A stretch of DNA of 64,000 nucleotides, from assembly GCF_001625215.2 (NCBI RefSeq), contig NC_030381.2:40546689-40610688 (forward strand), given 5' to 3'. The notes beneath the pieces were generated by a model. The model was not told where the DNA came from. It ran no database searches and was given only the letters and a program-made list of their open reading frames with translations. This stretch comes from Daucus carota subsp. sativus. Taxonomy: Eukaryota; Streptophyta; Magnoliopsida; Apiales; Apiaceae. The translations under genes and the position numbers were made by a program. The number at the start of each line of letters is the position of its first letter. Position 1 is the first letter of the stretch. Positions 1 to 11,682 of the stretch are shown piece after piece.

Positions 1-32
1 TGACGGAGAGCGGCGGGGCATCAACCAAACAG
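1..32 (+). other. DMS3: End of 5' untranslated exon 1 of DMS3 copy 1
   Basis: The first 32 bases match the end of the corresponding exon upstream of copy 2 (ending at 10966), including GACGGAGAGCGGCGG and the AAACAG|GT donor. The transcription start and promoter of copy 1 lie left of the window. In copy 2 this exon is open in the frame of the downstream ATG, so a longer N-terminus is possible, but no convincing upstream start is visible. Confidence 0.6.
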
Positions 33-634
33 GTCTCATATACACATACATAAACTCCAAGTAATTGAATTGTCTTAAATGAAACATGTACTGTGTTGCA
101 TGTCTGCCTTTCTTATTTTCTTGATTAAAGTTTAGTCTCTTGCATCTTTATGATGAATAAGTTTCATTCCATACAAGTTGTTTCTATCAGCTATGTGTTA
201 GTCAGATGTAGAGGGCTGATCTAAATTGATTTTTTATATATATATATGATAGGAATTATATTGTGTTTGTCTGTTTTGGTTGATATTTACACAATTTGTT
301 AATCTTAGCTTGTGGATGGTGAGGTTTTCGACCTCAAGGCCCGAGTGCTCGTGTCAGTGTTCTTATATACCTTGAGGTACATAAAGGGTTCTCAAAGAAT
401 TGATGAGTAATAACTTAAACTCATCGATTTTACCTTGTAATTAAATAATCTATTGATATTGTGGTGTAATTTACATGCTATATGTTTCTTCTCTCTTTGT
501 TTTTCCATTCATTAGATATCCATTGTTTGATTGTATAACAGATGTTAACATACTTAATGATAGACTATTATATCTATTTTTTTCTGTTTTCCATGCAGAA
601 AAAGGCATTACAAGGTCCAAGTCCATTGCAAATA

Positions 635-3379
635 ATGTCTGCAGGTAATACGGGTACTCCAAAGACTGAAAGAGATGAGGCTTATCAACTGGCTGAAGCA
701 GCTGGTGATCATACCAAGGTTGTTAATCATATTAATATTGATGCATATATATGTTACTGTTCTGCATATTATCATGATAATAAATTAGATGTGTTCTTCA
801 TAACAAGATTTGAGTCATTTATCTCCTTTGATCTTGCGTATATGCTTTCTTGGTTGTCTAATTTGTTGAAAAATATCTCTTTCAGCCAATTATTATTGTT
901 ATATAATGTTAATTGCAGGAATATGAGGCTGATCTACAGAGATTAGGTCTTGGAGTCCAACACCGTGAAGACAGAATTAGGGATTTGAGGACTCAGAAAA
1001 TCAGCTTAGATGGTTCTATTCTAGATCTGGAAGGTACGCCATATCGATGTCAACACCAAATTTAACAGTATGTAATATATGAGATAAATTGAGAGTTGCA
1101 GAAGTTAGAAATATGATTGCTTTCTCTCAATACTCAAACCTTTACCAGATATTATATCGGTAAAGGTAATTCTTACTACTCTATGGATCAGACATAAACA
1201 TAACCTGTTGCTCTAAACATAAATTATTGGCCAACTTCTAGCTTCAAAGTAGGTATCATTGGCCTTGTAAATTCACTTTCCAAATCTATGTACTCGAAAA
1301 ACAAGAAAGACCTTGACATCAGGGAAGTTAAGAAGCTAGCAGTGGCTTCAGTTTGACATATATTATCTTTAAATATAAGAAGGTAAAATTTTTATCATGC
1401 AGAAATTAAAAAATGTTTTTATCACCTCATCTACTCATTGTTTCACTATTTTTGCTACATTTTTTCTCAGGTAGTATTGGAAAGTATCATGAATCCATCA
1501 GTAAACCTGTCAACAAAGAAGTGGATGCTCAAAGTGAGGATGAGACATATGAAAAAATTTTGGAGTTGGAGAAATCTGCTGCTGGACTTGTACACCAGCT
1601 AAGAACTCGACAGGGAACTCAGGTTTCTGATAGTCCATTAGTAAAGGATGTACTTGGTTTTGTTGCTACACTTGGCAAAGTCGATGATTCAAACCTTAGC
1701 TGGTAAGTATAAATTCTGTAACTTCCAATATGAGTCTACCACTCTTCCTTACTTTCTAAGTGTCGTATCAGATTGCTGTGTTCATTTCGGTTATGTTTAA
1801 TTTTTGAGAAAATTTTCCGCTGCCAATGGCAAAAACAATGAAAAGGTTTAATTCTTGGGGTTATTATTATTAAATTCCAATCATGGAAAAGATGTCTTTG
1901 CACAAATAGATATTACTGAATTATAGCCTATAGACCCAATTAATGTACATGGAGTCTATAAGTGTTTTCTCTTTGTAGTAAATTAAATTGGAGATTTGTT
2001 GACATTATTAACTAATGGACTGCATTGTTATTGAGTTAGGCTGCTTGCGGAGTACTTGGGGAGAGAAACAATGATAGCAATTGTTTGCAGAAACTCTGAT
2101 GGAGTTCAAGCTCTGAAGACTTTTGGCATAGAAGGTGCTATAGATAGGAATCATGTTCAACAAGGGCACGGCTCTTCTGCTGGACGTACAATAGATGGTC
2201 GATTTCAAGTTATATGTCTCGCTGATATAAGGTACATGGTTATGTTCTTCATTTGTTATCCTTCACCGGGTTTTCTTTCTGTCTCGTATTTATCTTTTTG
2301 GTTCTCATATTCTCTCTTTATACATATGTCACAGACCGTATGATGGCGAGTTCATATATAATGATCCACAAAGGAGGCTCGATATTCTGAAGCCAAAATT
2401 GCCTGGTGGAATACTTCCTCGTGGCTTTCTTGGATATGCTGTGAATATGATCGATATTGATAATGCAAACGTATGGATGGCCACTCCCCACTATGGGCTT
2501 AGGGAGACTCTTTTCTACCATCTCTTTTCGCACCTTCAAGTTTATGAAACAAAGGAAGACATGTTGAAGGCCCGCCCCTTCATATCTGATGGAGCAGTAT
2601 CATTGGATGGTGGAATAATGAGACGTTCTGATAATTTTTACATGGCCAATAGGTAAAAACTCCATCTTTGCAATATCACTTCCTTGTTCCTTGTCATTTC
2701 GGTTGAATTATATATACATCTTCTTCCTCTGTCCCTCTATTTTTACCTTATTGAACTTCAAAAGTGTAAAGATATGATTTGCATTTCAATTTGTCAATGG
2801 CTTCATCTTCATTTGATTCTCTAACTTTTGTGGTTAAAGGGAAAAAGCAATAGTTAAGTTCCCGATGATCTTTGGAAAACCGAGTCTACCTGGAGACTAC
2901 TACGAGACTAAACACGATCTGCAAATCAAAAAGTGGAATCTGCAAATATTGCTAGAAGATATTCGCAGAGAACAATCAATGCTGGACCAGGCTAGGCTCC
3001 ATTTTGAAGTCAAGAGACAAGAGTTTGTTCAGTTCTTGGCACAAAGTTCACATCGAGCTAGGGTAATGTTAGCTGAAACATGCATCATTTATAAGTTATG
3101 TCGTGTTATTGTTTTAACTTTTAACTGCATCACACTAGTATGCTATTCAGACTTTTGCTTATTTTATATCCAAGACTAATTTCTTTGCATACATATCTTT
3201 AATCAATAACAAGTTATAACAAGTTAGGTTGGGGTATTTTTTTAATAGTTTTGCATATAGCAAGTGATAACTTCCCAAATAGAATACATCCTATATTAGA
3301 TACTCACTGGGAATTCTATTCAGATAACTAATTTTTTTGTGGTTATAATGGACAGCAGCAGGATCAGGAGCACCAGTAG
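635..3379 (+). CDS. DMS3: DMS3, SMC-hinge-like RdDM protein (copy 1)
   Basis: Seven coding exons can be read with GT/AG borders and continuous phase: 635-718, 919-1033, 1471-1702, 2040-2231, 2335-2652, 2840-3062, 3356-3379. The product is 395 aa; Arabidopsis DMS3 is about 420 aa. The N-terminal part (to about residue 65) is a short coiled coil. The middle is an SMC-hinge-like domain, with recognisable blocks ENSAAG-like LEKSAAG, VVCRN-like [36 protein letters not shown] and [15 protein letters not shown] second helix ([14 protein letters not shown]) precedes [13 protein letters not shown]. From the family: DMS3 works with DRD1 and RDM1 in the nuclear DDR complex that helps place RNA polymerase V at RdDM targets. 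The ATG at 635 is chosen because it opens the conserved exon and the same ATG is kept in copy 2. No stop or frameshift is seen. A paralogue lies about 11 kb downstream on the same strand. An SMC-hinge GMI1-like protein is the main alternative, but the length fits DMS3. Confidence 0.9.
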
Positions 3380-4034
3380 AATCCAGCTGGGCTGAAAGAT
3401 CTTTGAACCTGGAACTCCTTCTCCTGTCATCATCTAGTATTCTGAGTATTTCGATTAGTTGTGATATTATTACTATAGTTAAAACTTAAATTCTAAAATG
3501 GCTGTTATTGAGGACGAGTTCGAGTCTGGAGTTTATTTGTACTACAAATGATGTTGTCTTTTATTCTGCTTTATTTTTATCATTCAAGAAGTTGTTTCAG
3601 TTCTCGAATTATATTTAAACGTGGCCGTTTGGCTAATCTTATATTTTAGACAGACTTACAAAGAAAAATATATAAAATATTTTTATTTTCTGAAATATAC
3701 TTTTCCAAAAAAAATAAGTTAAAGAATAGTTCTTCCAAACATGCTCGTATGTTGTCTTAGTTCTGCATCGATGTGTTAATCATGTCAATTATAGTAAAAT
3801 ATAGACTAAATATCATTTTAATCCTTAATATTTGGGATGTGTAACGTCTCAATATTTTAAATCGGTCGATTTTTAGATAAAATGTCACAGAGTCTCCATG
3901 ATTTAAGAATAATACTTTAAAATCTCATGAATTTTGGTGGGATTTCAAATGTCTTAGAATACATTCAACAATCTCACAAAAACCATCGTGTTATGAAGTA
4001 AAAAGTAAAAAAAAAGAGATTTTCCAAACAGGTC
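3380..4034 (+). other. DMS3 copy 1 3' UTR and duplicated 3' flank
   Basis: Bases 3380 to about 3790 align with the flank after copy 2 (14419 to about 14820), so the duplication block extends about 400 bases past the stop codon. It includes the stretch around GTTTGGCTAATCTTATATTT. After about 3790 the two flanks diverge. The rest, to about 4034, is AT-rich with no recognised gene. Confidence 0.6.
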
Positions 4035-4809
4035 CTTTCTTGAGGCTCCCCTTGACAACAATCCAAGCTTTATCTGGAGGGGTATTTGAGAAGCAAAGGG
4101 GGTGATTGAGGCTTGAATGAGATGGAGGATAGGTTCAGGGATGGAGGTTGATATCTTGGCCCAACGATTGCTTCTGGATATTAACAATCCTTTTATTTCA
4201 TCGACTTCAGTGGCGCTTAATCACAACAAAGTCTGTTCGCTAATGTTAACTAATCACAGAGCCTGAGATGAGGATATTTTATGAGACTTATTCAATGAGA
4301 GGGATCAACAATGCATTAGAAGTATTCAGCTATGCGACACTGAGGATCATGATTCTGTATACTGGTCAAAGAAAAGTTCTGGAAATTACTCAGTTCGTAG
4401 TGCTTATAGAATGTTGCAAACACAAGCTTTTTTGGAGGCATGAGGATAATAATAGCCTTTGGCATAAAATCTGGAGGATCAAAGCACCTCCGAAAGTGTT
4501 AAACTTGGTCTGGAGATCATTGTCAGGATGTTTACCAACTATGGTGATGCTGCAATATAAGAAGGTTCCAGTTGAAAGCGCTTGTCCAGTCTACAAACAT
4601 GAGAACAAATCGATTGATCATGCGTGTCTTCGTTGTCCTCTACCAAAGCATTGTTGGCAGACCCTTATTCCTGAATTTCATTGGTCTGAGAGTGAAGATT
4701 TATTTCACTGGTGGGAGAAAATTCTCGGAGTTTATGATATTGGAGCCCAAGTAGTTAATCTATATAATATATGCTTGTTGCTTAAGTAAAAGTCCAGTCT
4801 AGTATAATA

Positions 4810-5060
4810 TGTTAGGAGTCATTATTGTGTAGTCAAGGTAGTGCACAAGATCCCAGTTTGATAGTCTGTCTGTCCTTTTGTTTATGTCGGCTGTTTTGCT
4901 ATTTTATCTCCTGCTAGTTCTCGCTGAAAAGGACATGTGGTCCTAAGTTAGCAGCATGCTCTATATGTAATAGAAGTAGATCTGAATATCAGTCTGAGAT
5001 GAAATGAATGAGAAAAAGAGAGTTCTCAATGAAAGAGTCTTAAACTTTTAAATGTTTTCA
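4810..5060 (+). repeat. 5' LTR of the copia fossil
   Basis: The 251-bp segment starts TGTTAGGAGTC and ends TTTTCA, directly followed by the primer binding site. Start and end fit the TG...CA rule. The border with the LINE zinc-finger ORF just to the left supports the start. Confidence 0.75.
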
Positions 5061-5072
5061 TGGTATCAGAGC
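5061..5072 (+). other. Primer binding site (initiator tRNA-Met) of copia fossil
   Basis: TGGTATCAGAGC is complementary to the 3' end of plant initiator tRNA-Met, the usual primer of plant copia elements, and abuts the LTR end. Confidence 0.85.
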
Positions 5073-8000
5073 GAGGTTCCTCGTTAGTATATATTTCAAA
5101 CAGTTACACAGGAAAGATGACTACCACATCAATAGATGTGTCAAGCCTTCTATATTTGCATCCCTCTGATGGGAATAATTTTATGGTCATAGAAAAACTC
5201 CAGGGATCTGCTAATTACAGGTCTTGAAAAAGATCAACGGAGATTGCTCTTTCTTCAAAAAGAAAACTGGGGCTTGTAAATGGCACCTTGACTAAAGATG
5301 TGAGTGATGCAGTCAAGAGTGAAGCTTGGGATACATGTAATAACATGATTATATCATGGATCTTGAGTCCATCAAGAAATTCATTATGTTTGTAAACAGT
5401 GCATATCAGATTTGGAAGCTTCTTGAGCAAAGATTTGCTCTCACAAATGGCTTCAGAAAATACAAAATCAACAGAGAGTTGTATGAAACTAAACAGCAGG
5501 GCAAGGCTGTAGTGAGTATTATACTCTAGTGAGAGCAATTTGGGAAGAACTGGAGTCTCTTACCTCTCTCCCAAAAATCAAATTGGTGAATGAAGAGGTG
5601 GCAAATCTTCCTACAACTCTAAATCAACAAAAAGAGGAACAAAAATTGTTCCGATTTTTAAATGGTCATGATGACATTTATGGAGCTCAGAGAAGTCAAC
5701 TGCTCATGATGGTTGTTCTACCATCTGTTGAGATAGCTTGCAGTTATCTGGAACAAGAAGAAGCTCAGAGGGAAGTGCTTGGACAAAGCAAAGAAGAACC
5801 AGATGGCTTAGCAATGTTTATCAAAGGAGGTCCAGTAGCTACATCAAATGCTCAACTTACCTCCACTATTCAATGTGGTGCTTGTGGAAAGAGTGGGCAT
5901 AATACAGATAAGTGTAAGACTGTGGTTGGATATCCAGCTTGGCATGCAAAAGCAAAGCCAATTATCCAACCCCCTCAGAGAACAAAAGGAAGGGGAAACA
6001 ACAGTTTTAACCAACAGAGGTGGAACAAAGGGAGACAAGGCAATGGAGCTAGAGTTGCAGCTAATGTCCAAGGTCAGGTCTACCCTGATAATAGATCTGT
6101 CACAAGTAGCAGCACTGCAATAACAACACATTATCTGGAACGGCTGTTAAGACTAATACCAAATGGCTCTAAAGGAGGAGATACAGATGATGAAATAAAT
6201 GGTCATTATGCAGGTATGGTCTCATGTTATTTTGTTGATTCTGTAAAGAATGATGAATGGATTATAGATTCAGGTGCATCTGATCATATGACTGGCATGA
6301 TTAGTGTATTAAAAACCATGGAAGTATGTCAGAATAATCATAGAATTAATTCGCCAACTGGGGAGACCTCTTAGATAACACATAGTGGAAGTGTAGAACT
6401 GAAAAATGGTATAAAACTTAAGAATGTGCTATGTATCCATGCATTTAAGCATAACTTGTTATCTGTGAACAAATTGTGTCATGATGAGAAGTGTAGTGTA
6501 GTATTTCATGAAAGCTACTGTATTATCCAAGATAAGGACACTAATGAGGTCAGGGGTATAGGCAAGGGTGAAAATGGATTGTATTATTTGATTAATGAGC
6601 CAATGAAGAAAATTTTAAAGGATCTTAATGCTCAAACCCTGAATGTGACTAAGAAGTCTAGATGTCATATGAGTAGTAAGGTGGCCATGTCTGTGAATGT
6701 TAGAGACATGATCCGAACTGTAATAACAAATGTTCCTAAGATCAACAAAGAGACTCTATGGCACCAAAGATTAGGGCATGCCCCAATGAAGAGAATAAAA
6801 TTGATCTAGAAAATTGATATTAAGAATGAGAGTCAAGATGTCTGCATTGCTTGTCCCTTAGCCAAGTTTACAAAACTTCCCTTTAATCAGAGTGAATCAA
6901 GAGCAAGTGAGTTATTTGAGCTTGTCCATATTGACACATGAGGACCCTACAAAGTAAGTTACAGGGGAAGATTTAGGTATTTCCTGACATTTGTAGATGA
7001 TTTTTCAAGGGTCACATGGGTTCATCTGCTTGTTCTCAAATCTGATGCAATAAGGGTAATAAAGAGCTTTGTGAAGATGGCTATGAATCAGTTCAAAAAG
7101 ACTGTTAAAATCATTAGATCAGATAATTCTTTGGAGTTTGATGATTACAGATGTAAAGCTTTCTTTGAGAAATTTGGTATTTTACACCAAACATCTTGTG
7201 TTGATCGCCCTCAGCAGAATGGAAGGGCAGAGAGGAAGCATAAAAATATCCTAGAGATGGCCAGAGCTCTGAGGTTTCAAACATCTTTACCTCTTCATTT
7301 TTGGGGTGATTGTGTATTGGCTGCTACACACATCACTAACAGATTGCCCACTGGTGTGCTAAAAAGAAAGACTCCCTATGAGCTTTTATATAATAAACCT
7401 GCAGAATATGGTCATCTGAGATCATTTGGCTGCCTGACATTTGCTTGCAACCCTTCCAGGAGTAAAGATAAGTTCCAACCAAGGGGCCCTCACAAAAGGG
7501 CTACAGGGTGCATAATTTACTTACTGGTATGACATTTGTGTCAAGAGATGTGAGGTTTTATGAAACTATATACACTTACCAAGTATTTCAAACAAGCAAG
7601 GAGACAGAAGAAAATGGGACTGAAGAAAGAGCTGATCAGTCTGTATGGGTTGAAAGTGAGATGGAAAACCACACAGTCACTGCAACTAACATAGAAGAAG
7701 AACAACAACAACAAGCAAGTGAAGCAGTTCCTTCTCCACCTGTAAGAAGATCAAATAGAAATCACAGAGCACCAGTTTGGCATGATGATTATCAAGTAAG
7801 TGCTAACTATGTTAAAAAATGGACTGACACAAAAGTGAGCCCTCAGTTTAGTTGCTTTATGAACAAAGTAACAAAAACACCAGACCCTAAAAACTTCACA
7901 GAAGCTGCTCAACGCAGCCACTGGTTACAAGCTATGAATGAGGGATTGGATGCCCCTGAAACCAATCAAACTTGAGAGATAACTGACTTGCCAACAGGGA

Positions 8001-9218
8001 AAGTAGTTATCGGTTGCAAATGGTTATACACAACTAAGTATGACTCTCAAAGGAACAGTATTAGATACAAATCAAGATTGGTGGTTCTTGGGAATAGACA
8101 GAAGTATGGGATTGACTATGACAAGACTTTTGCACCTGTGGCTAAACTCACTACAGTGAGATCTTTACTTGTTGTGGCTTCCCTTAAAGGTTGGATTACA
8201 CACCAGATGGATGTGAAGAACGCTTTCCTACATGGAGAGCTTGAAGACATTGTGTATATGAAGTTCCCTGCAGGATATGAGGGTAAAGGCTTCAGATTTA
8301 ACACTGCAACACAGGGGGGGTATGGAAAAAATCATAATCTGCAGACCAAAGTTTGCAGGCTGCTTAAGACTTTATATGGTCTCAAGCAATCACCTCAGTT
8401 GTGGTTTGATAAGCTAAGCAAAGCCCTTAAAGAGTATGGATTCTCTCAATCTAAAGTTGATTATACTCTGTTTACTAAGCAAGGTACTAATTCTTTCACA
8501 GCAGTCCTTGCTTATGTTGATGATCTTTAATTTACTGGCAACAATATGGAGGCTGTCAATGACATAAAGAAATTCCTTAACTCTCAATTTAAAATGACAG
8601 ATCTAGGGGAGCTCAGATACTTCTTGGGAATTGAGGTAGACAGGAGTGAAAAGGGGATTTTCATATCTCAGAAGAAATACATTACAGACATACTTGAGGA
8701 GTATAAAATGTCTAGCTGAAAACCATTAAAACTTCCCATGGACACTCATGTGAAGCTTCTCTCAACTGCAGGGGAGTTACTTCCTCACCTTGAGAATTAT
8801 CAAAAGTTGATAGGTAAATTAATCTATCTTACAATCACTAGACCTGACATTGCAGTTATAGTTCATGTTCTTAGTCAGTTCATTCACTCACCTACCTCTG
8901 TTCATTTTCAAGCTGCTAAGAGGGTACTGAGGTATTTATCTAGCTCAAAGGATCAAGGCATATTACTTGCTTCTAACTCAGAAGCTAAACTACAAGCATA
9001 TTGTGATAGTGATTGGGCTGGTTGCCCCAATACCAGACGATCAACTTCTGGTTTCTGCCTTATCTTAGGCAATTCTCCTATAGCATGGAAGTCTAAAAAC
9101 AATTTGTTGTGGCTCATTCAACGGCTGAGACAGAATACAGGTCATTAGCTATGATAGTTTGTGAAGTTTTGTGGGTAAAACAATTGTTGAAGGATCTCGC
9201 CCTCATTCACCTGGTTTC

Positions 9219-9690
9219 TGTTGGGTTTCGTCCCGAATTCCTAAATAAGTTAAGAATCCTAATTTGAGAAGGTATCTTATTTATGATAATTGAGGTAATC
9301 CGATTCTTGGTAGAATATTAATTGTGGAAAGATTTCTATCCAAGATAGGAAAAGATGGTAATTATCATAAATAGGAATTTGAAGTAAATTAGGATTAGAA
9401 TATTTGTGGTGCCTATAAATATAGTTATTTTTAGGAGTTTTATGTATTGCAAAAGTTAGAGAGTTGTGTGAGAAATACACAAGAGAGAACTTTTGTGATC
9501 AAATTGAGGGGTTTGTATACAAGAGTGTTGAGTGAGGGAGCGACTCCAATCTTGTAATACATTCATATTTAGTGGATTGGTCGTTTTACCCTCCCTTGAG
9601 GGGTTTCCACGTTAATTGTTTGTGTTCTTTACTTTCGTGCTTTTTATTGTGTTTAATTAACGTCAATCTATAGTGGATGCGATCCTAACA
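9219..9690. mobile_element. Solo LTR nested in the copia RNase H region
   Basis: A 472-bp segment starts TGTTGGGTTTCG and ends GATCCTAACA (TG...CA with short inverted ends). It is flanked on both sides by GTTTC (9214-9218 and 9691-9695), the 5-bp target duplication expected of an LTR element. It separates two parts of the copia RNase H coding sequence. A TATA-like CCTATAAATATAG lies near 9412. No internal region is present, so it is a solo LTR left by recombination between the two LTRs of a later insertion. Confidence 0.88.
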
Positions 9691-10108
9691 GTTTCTACGC
9701 CTATTTTCTGTGACAACAAAGCAGCTCTAGCAATTTCTGCCAACCCAGTCCATCATGAAAAGACAAAGCATGTTGAGATTGATTGCAATTTTATTCGAGA
9801 GAAAGCAGTGAGTGATCAGATCAGACTGTTTAATTGCAGTTCAGGCCATCAGAAGTAAAGCAGCCATTTCTTCTCTTTTTGGTCAAATTGTTGAGGATTG
9901 TCTAGCTTTGATTAGAGGATATAACACAGTTGAGGTGTTATTTGTTAAATGGTCTGCAAATATGGCTACTCACATTTAGCTAGAGCATCATATTCATATC
10001 CAGATCGCGTTTTCGATAGGAGTTCTGTTCCTGTTGGTGGTGATATTGCTTTGAAAGATGATTCGAATCATTAATAAAATCTTTTGTTTTTCAAAAAAAT
10101 AAAAAATC

Positions 10109-10829
10109 CATCAGCATTTGATGATCAGATTATAAATAATCTCAATTATATATCATCGAAATTTAAAGCATAATTTAAAATTCTTATTGAAAACAACCAA
10201 ATTTAATATTATAATTTAAAATCTTAATTGAATATTCCAAGATTCTGATATACTTTTTAAAATCCAAGTTGAATAACTCGAATTTCATAAATGAATAAAA
10301 ATCTTTTAAAATATCACTGATACACCCCCTAAATCTATCTATTAAACTTATTAAACAATAATAAATTAAAAAATTTAAATTTTACCAAATTTAAATACCC
10401 TATAAACCAATTACATAATTTGTTTCATACTTTATAAACCACAAACAAAAAAAAAAAAATTTTACCCAAATAAAATATGTCATTCGGAGTAAATTTATAT
10501 TAGAACATGTATTTGAAAATAACCCTTTTAGCAAAAATAAAATTTTAAATAAGATCAAATGTCGATACATAAAAAGTTTTATATCCAAACATCGATACAT
10601 AAAAAGTTTTATATCCAAACATCGATAGTATACACATATGTTAAGGAAAATGATAATACAATAAAAAATTATTCAAATTCATGCGTGGCACTGGCATGAG
10701 TTCTTATAATATGAATTATGAAATTTCAAGAATATTATATTTCTGATATCATTAGTATATTTTTTGATATTATTAGTATATTTAAAAAAAGGTTACGGTA
10801 TCTGACAAAAAAAGAAAAGGTTACGGTAA
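10109..10829. other. AT-rich spacer upstream of DMS3 copy 2
   Basis: Very AT-rich DNA with no gene recognised. It contains one short tandem repeat (10557-10628) and, toward the right end, the upstream region of DMS3 copy 2. Confidence 0.5.
10557..10628. repeat. Short tandem repeat, ~32-bp unit
   Basis: The unit containing CGATACATAAAAAGTTTTAT and ATCCAAACAT occurs twice in succession, with a partial third start. Confidence 0.85.
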
Positions 10830-10966
10830 GAAACGGACATAATGCTAGCTGGGAGCTGGGTGTATATTTACTGGACACCAAACCAACCACCTTGTTCTTA
10901 TTCTCATTATTCTGCTCTACTTTCCGGCGACCCGTGACGGAGAGCGGCGGAGCATCCACCAAACAG
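10830..10966 (+). promoter_or_regulatory. DMS3: Proximal promoter and 5' UTR exon of DMS3 copy 2
   Basis: The last part (GTGACGGAGAGCGGCGG to AAACAG at 10966) matches the exon at the start of the window and ends at a GT donor. A clear TATA box was not identified. The exon start is unknown. Confidence 0.5.
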
Positions 10967-10967
10967 G

Positions 10968-11010
<43 letters not shown>
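10967..11010 (+). repeat. (CT)n(CA)n microsatellite at the first 5' splice site of DMS3 copy 2
   Basis: The intron begins GTCTCTCTCTC and passes into a run of CA repeats. In copy 1 the same place reads GTCTCATATACACATAC, with no long repeat, so the tract has expanded or decayed since duplication. Confidence 0.9.
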
Positions 11011-11239
11011 CCAAGTAATTGAATTGTCTGAAATGAAACATGTAGTGTGTTTATCTTGCATGTCTGCCTTTTTTATTTTCTTGATTAAATTTTAGTCTCT
11101 TGCATCTTTATGATGAATAAGTTTCATTCCATACAAGTTGTTTCTATCAGCTATTGTGTTGTTCTGTTTTAATTGATTACTACAAAATTTGTTAATCTTA
11201 GCTTGTGGATGGTGAGGTTTTCGACCTCCAGGCCCGAGT

Positions 11240-11335
11240 ACTACAAAATAAATTGTTGTGTCTTTTATCCAAACATCGCTTTTTCCTCTAAGCGTTGTCT
11301 GATTAGTGTTGTCTGATGCTGTTTTTGTTGTAGTG
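11240..11335. mobile_element. Small CACTA-like MITE in 5' UTR intron of DMS3 copy 2
   Basis: This 96-bp insertion starts ACTACAAAATAA and ends TTTGTTGTAGTG, giving short inverted ends ACTACAA/TTGTAGT. It is flanked by AGT on both sides (11237-11239 and 11336-11338). Copy 1 has the uninterrupted site (CCCGAGTGCTCGTG near 342), so the empty site is preserved next door. The CACTACAA-type end and 3-bp duplication suggest a CACTA-derived MITE. Confidence 0.65.
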
Positions 11336-11682
11336 AGTGCTCGTGTCGGTGTTCTTGTATACCTTGAGTATATAAAGGGTTCTCAAAGAATTGATGAGTA
11401 ATAACTTACACTCATCGATTTTACCTTGTAAAATCTTTTGCAATCTATTGATATTGTGGTGTATTTTACATGCTATATGTTTTTCCCTTTGTTTTTTCAT
11501 TCAATAGATATCTTACCGATTTCTATGATACTCCGAATGTCCCTGCCTGGATGCTTTCCTGGCTCCACTGAATGTGTCATTATCTAACAGATGTTAAGAT
11601 ACTTCATGATAGATTAATATATCTATTTTTTCTGTTTTCCATGCAGAAAAAGGCATTACAAGGTCCAAGTCCGTTGCCAATA

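Larger units (their letters stand above)
4810..9840 (+). mobile_element. Ty1-copia LTR retrotransposon fossil
   Basis: One broken element of the copia superfamily lies inside the LINE. Parts in order: 5' LTR 4810-5060 (TG...CA); primer binding site 5061-5072 matching initiator tRNA-Met; gag with a CCHC zinc knuckle near 5.87-5.92 kb (CGACGKSGHNTDKC); aspartic protease around 6.27 kb (IIDSGASDHM); GAG-pre-integrase with LWHQRLGH near 6.76 kb; integrase about 6.8-7.5 kb; reverse transcriptase about 8.0-8.55 kb (YVDDL); and RNase H about 9.0-9.83 kb, interrupted by a solo LTR. The order protease-integrase-RT-RNase H identifies copia rather than gypsy. A matching second LTR was not recognised, so LTR divergence cannot be used to date it. 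The coding region carries several breaks and the copy is not functional. The right border is approximate. Confidence 0.88.
4035..10108 (+). mobile_element. L1-type LINE fragment, interrupted by copia fossil
   Basis: From about 4035 the plus strand encodes decayed LINE ORF2 C-terminal sequence. It runs from NPSFIWRGI-like and MRWRIGSG-like pieces through a zinc-finger RVT-associated segment at 4452-4760 (LWHKIWRIKAPPKVLN, then a Cys/His cluster with HACLRCPL). It stops at the copia LTR at 4810 and resumes near 9850 with the end of a LINE RNase H domain (VKWSANMATH, then LARASYSYPDRVF in another frame). It ends with AATAAA at 10073 and an A-rich tail at 10093-10108. The 5' part (endonuclease and most of RT) is absent. 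Frames are broken in several places, so this is a dead 5'-truncated copy, older than the copia insertion. The left border is approximate. Confidence 0.75.

Noticed and set aside
310-375. Possible small extra exon in the DMS3 leader (AG before CTTGTGGATGG, then GAG|GT)
   Set aside because: The matching site in copy 2 is interrupted by a MITE and lacks the same donor, and no coding similarity supports it.
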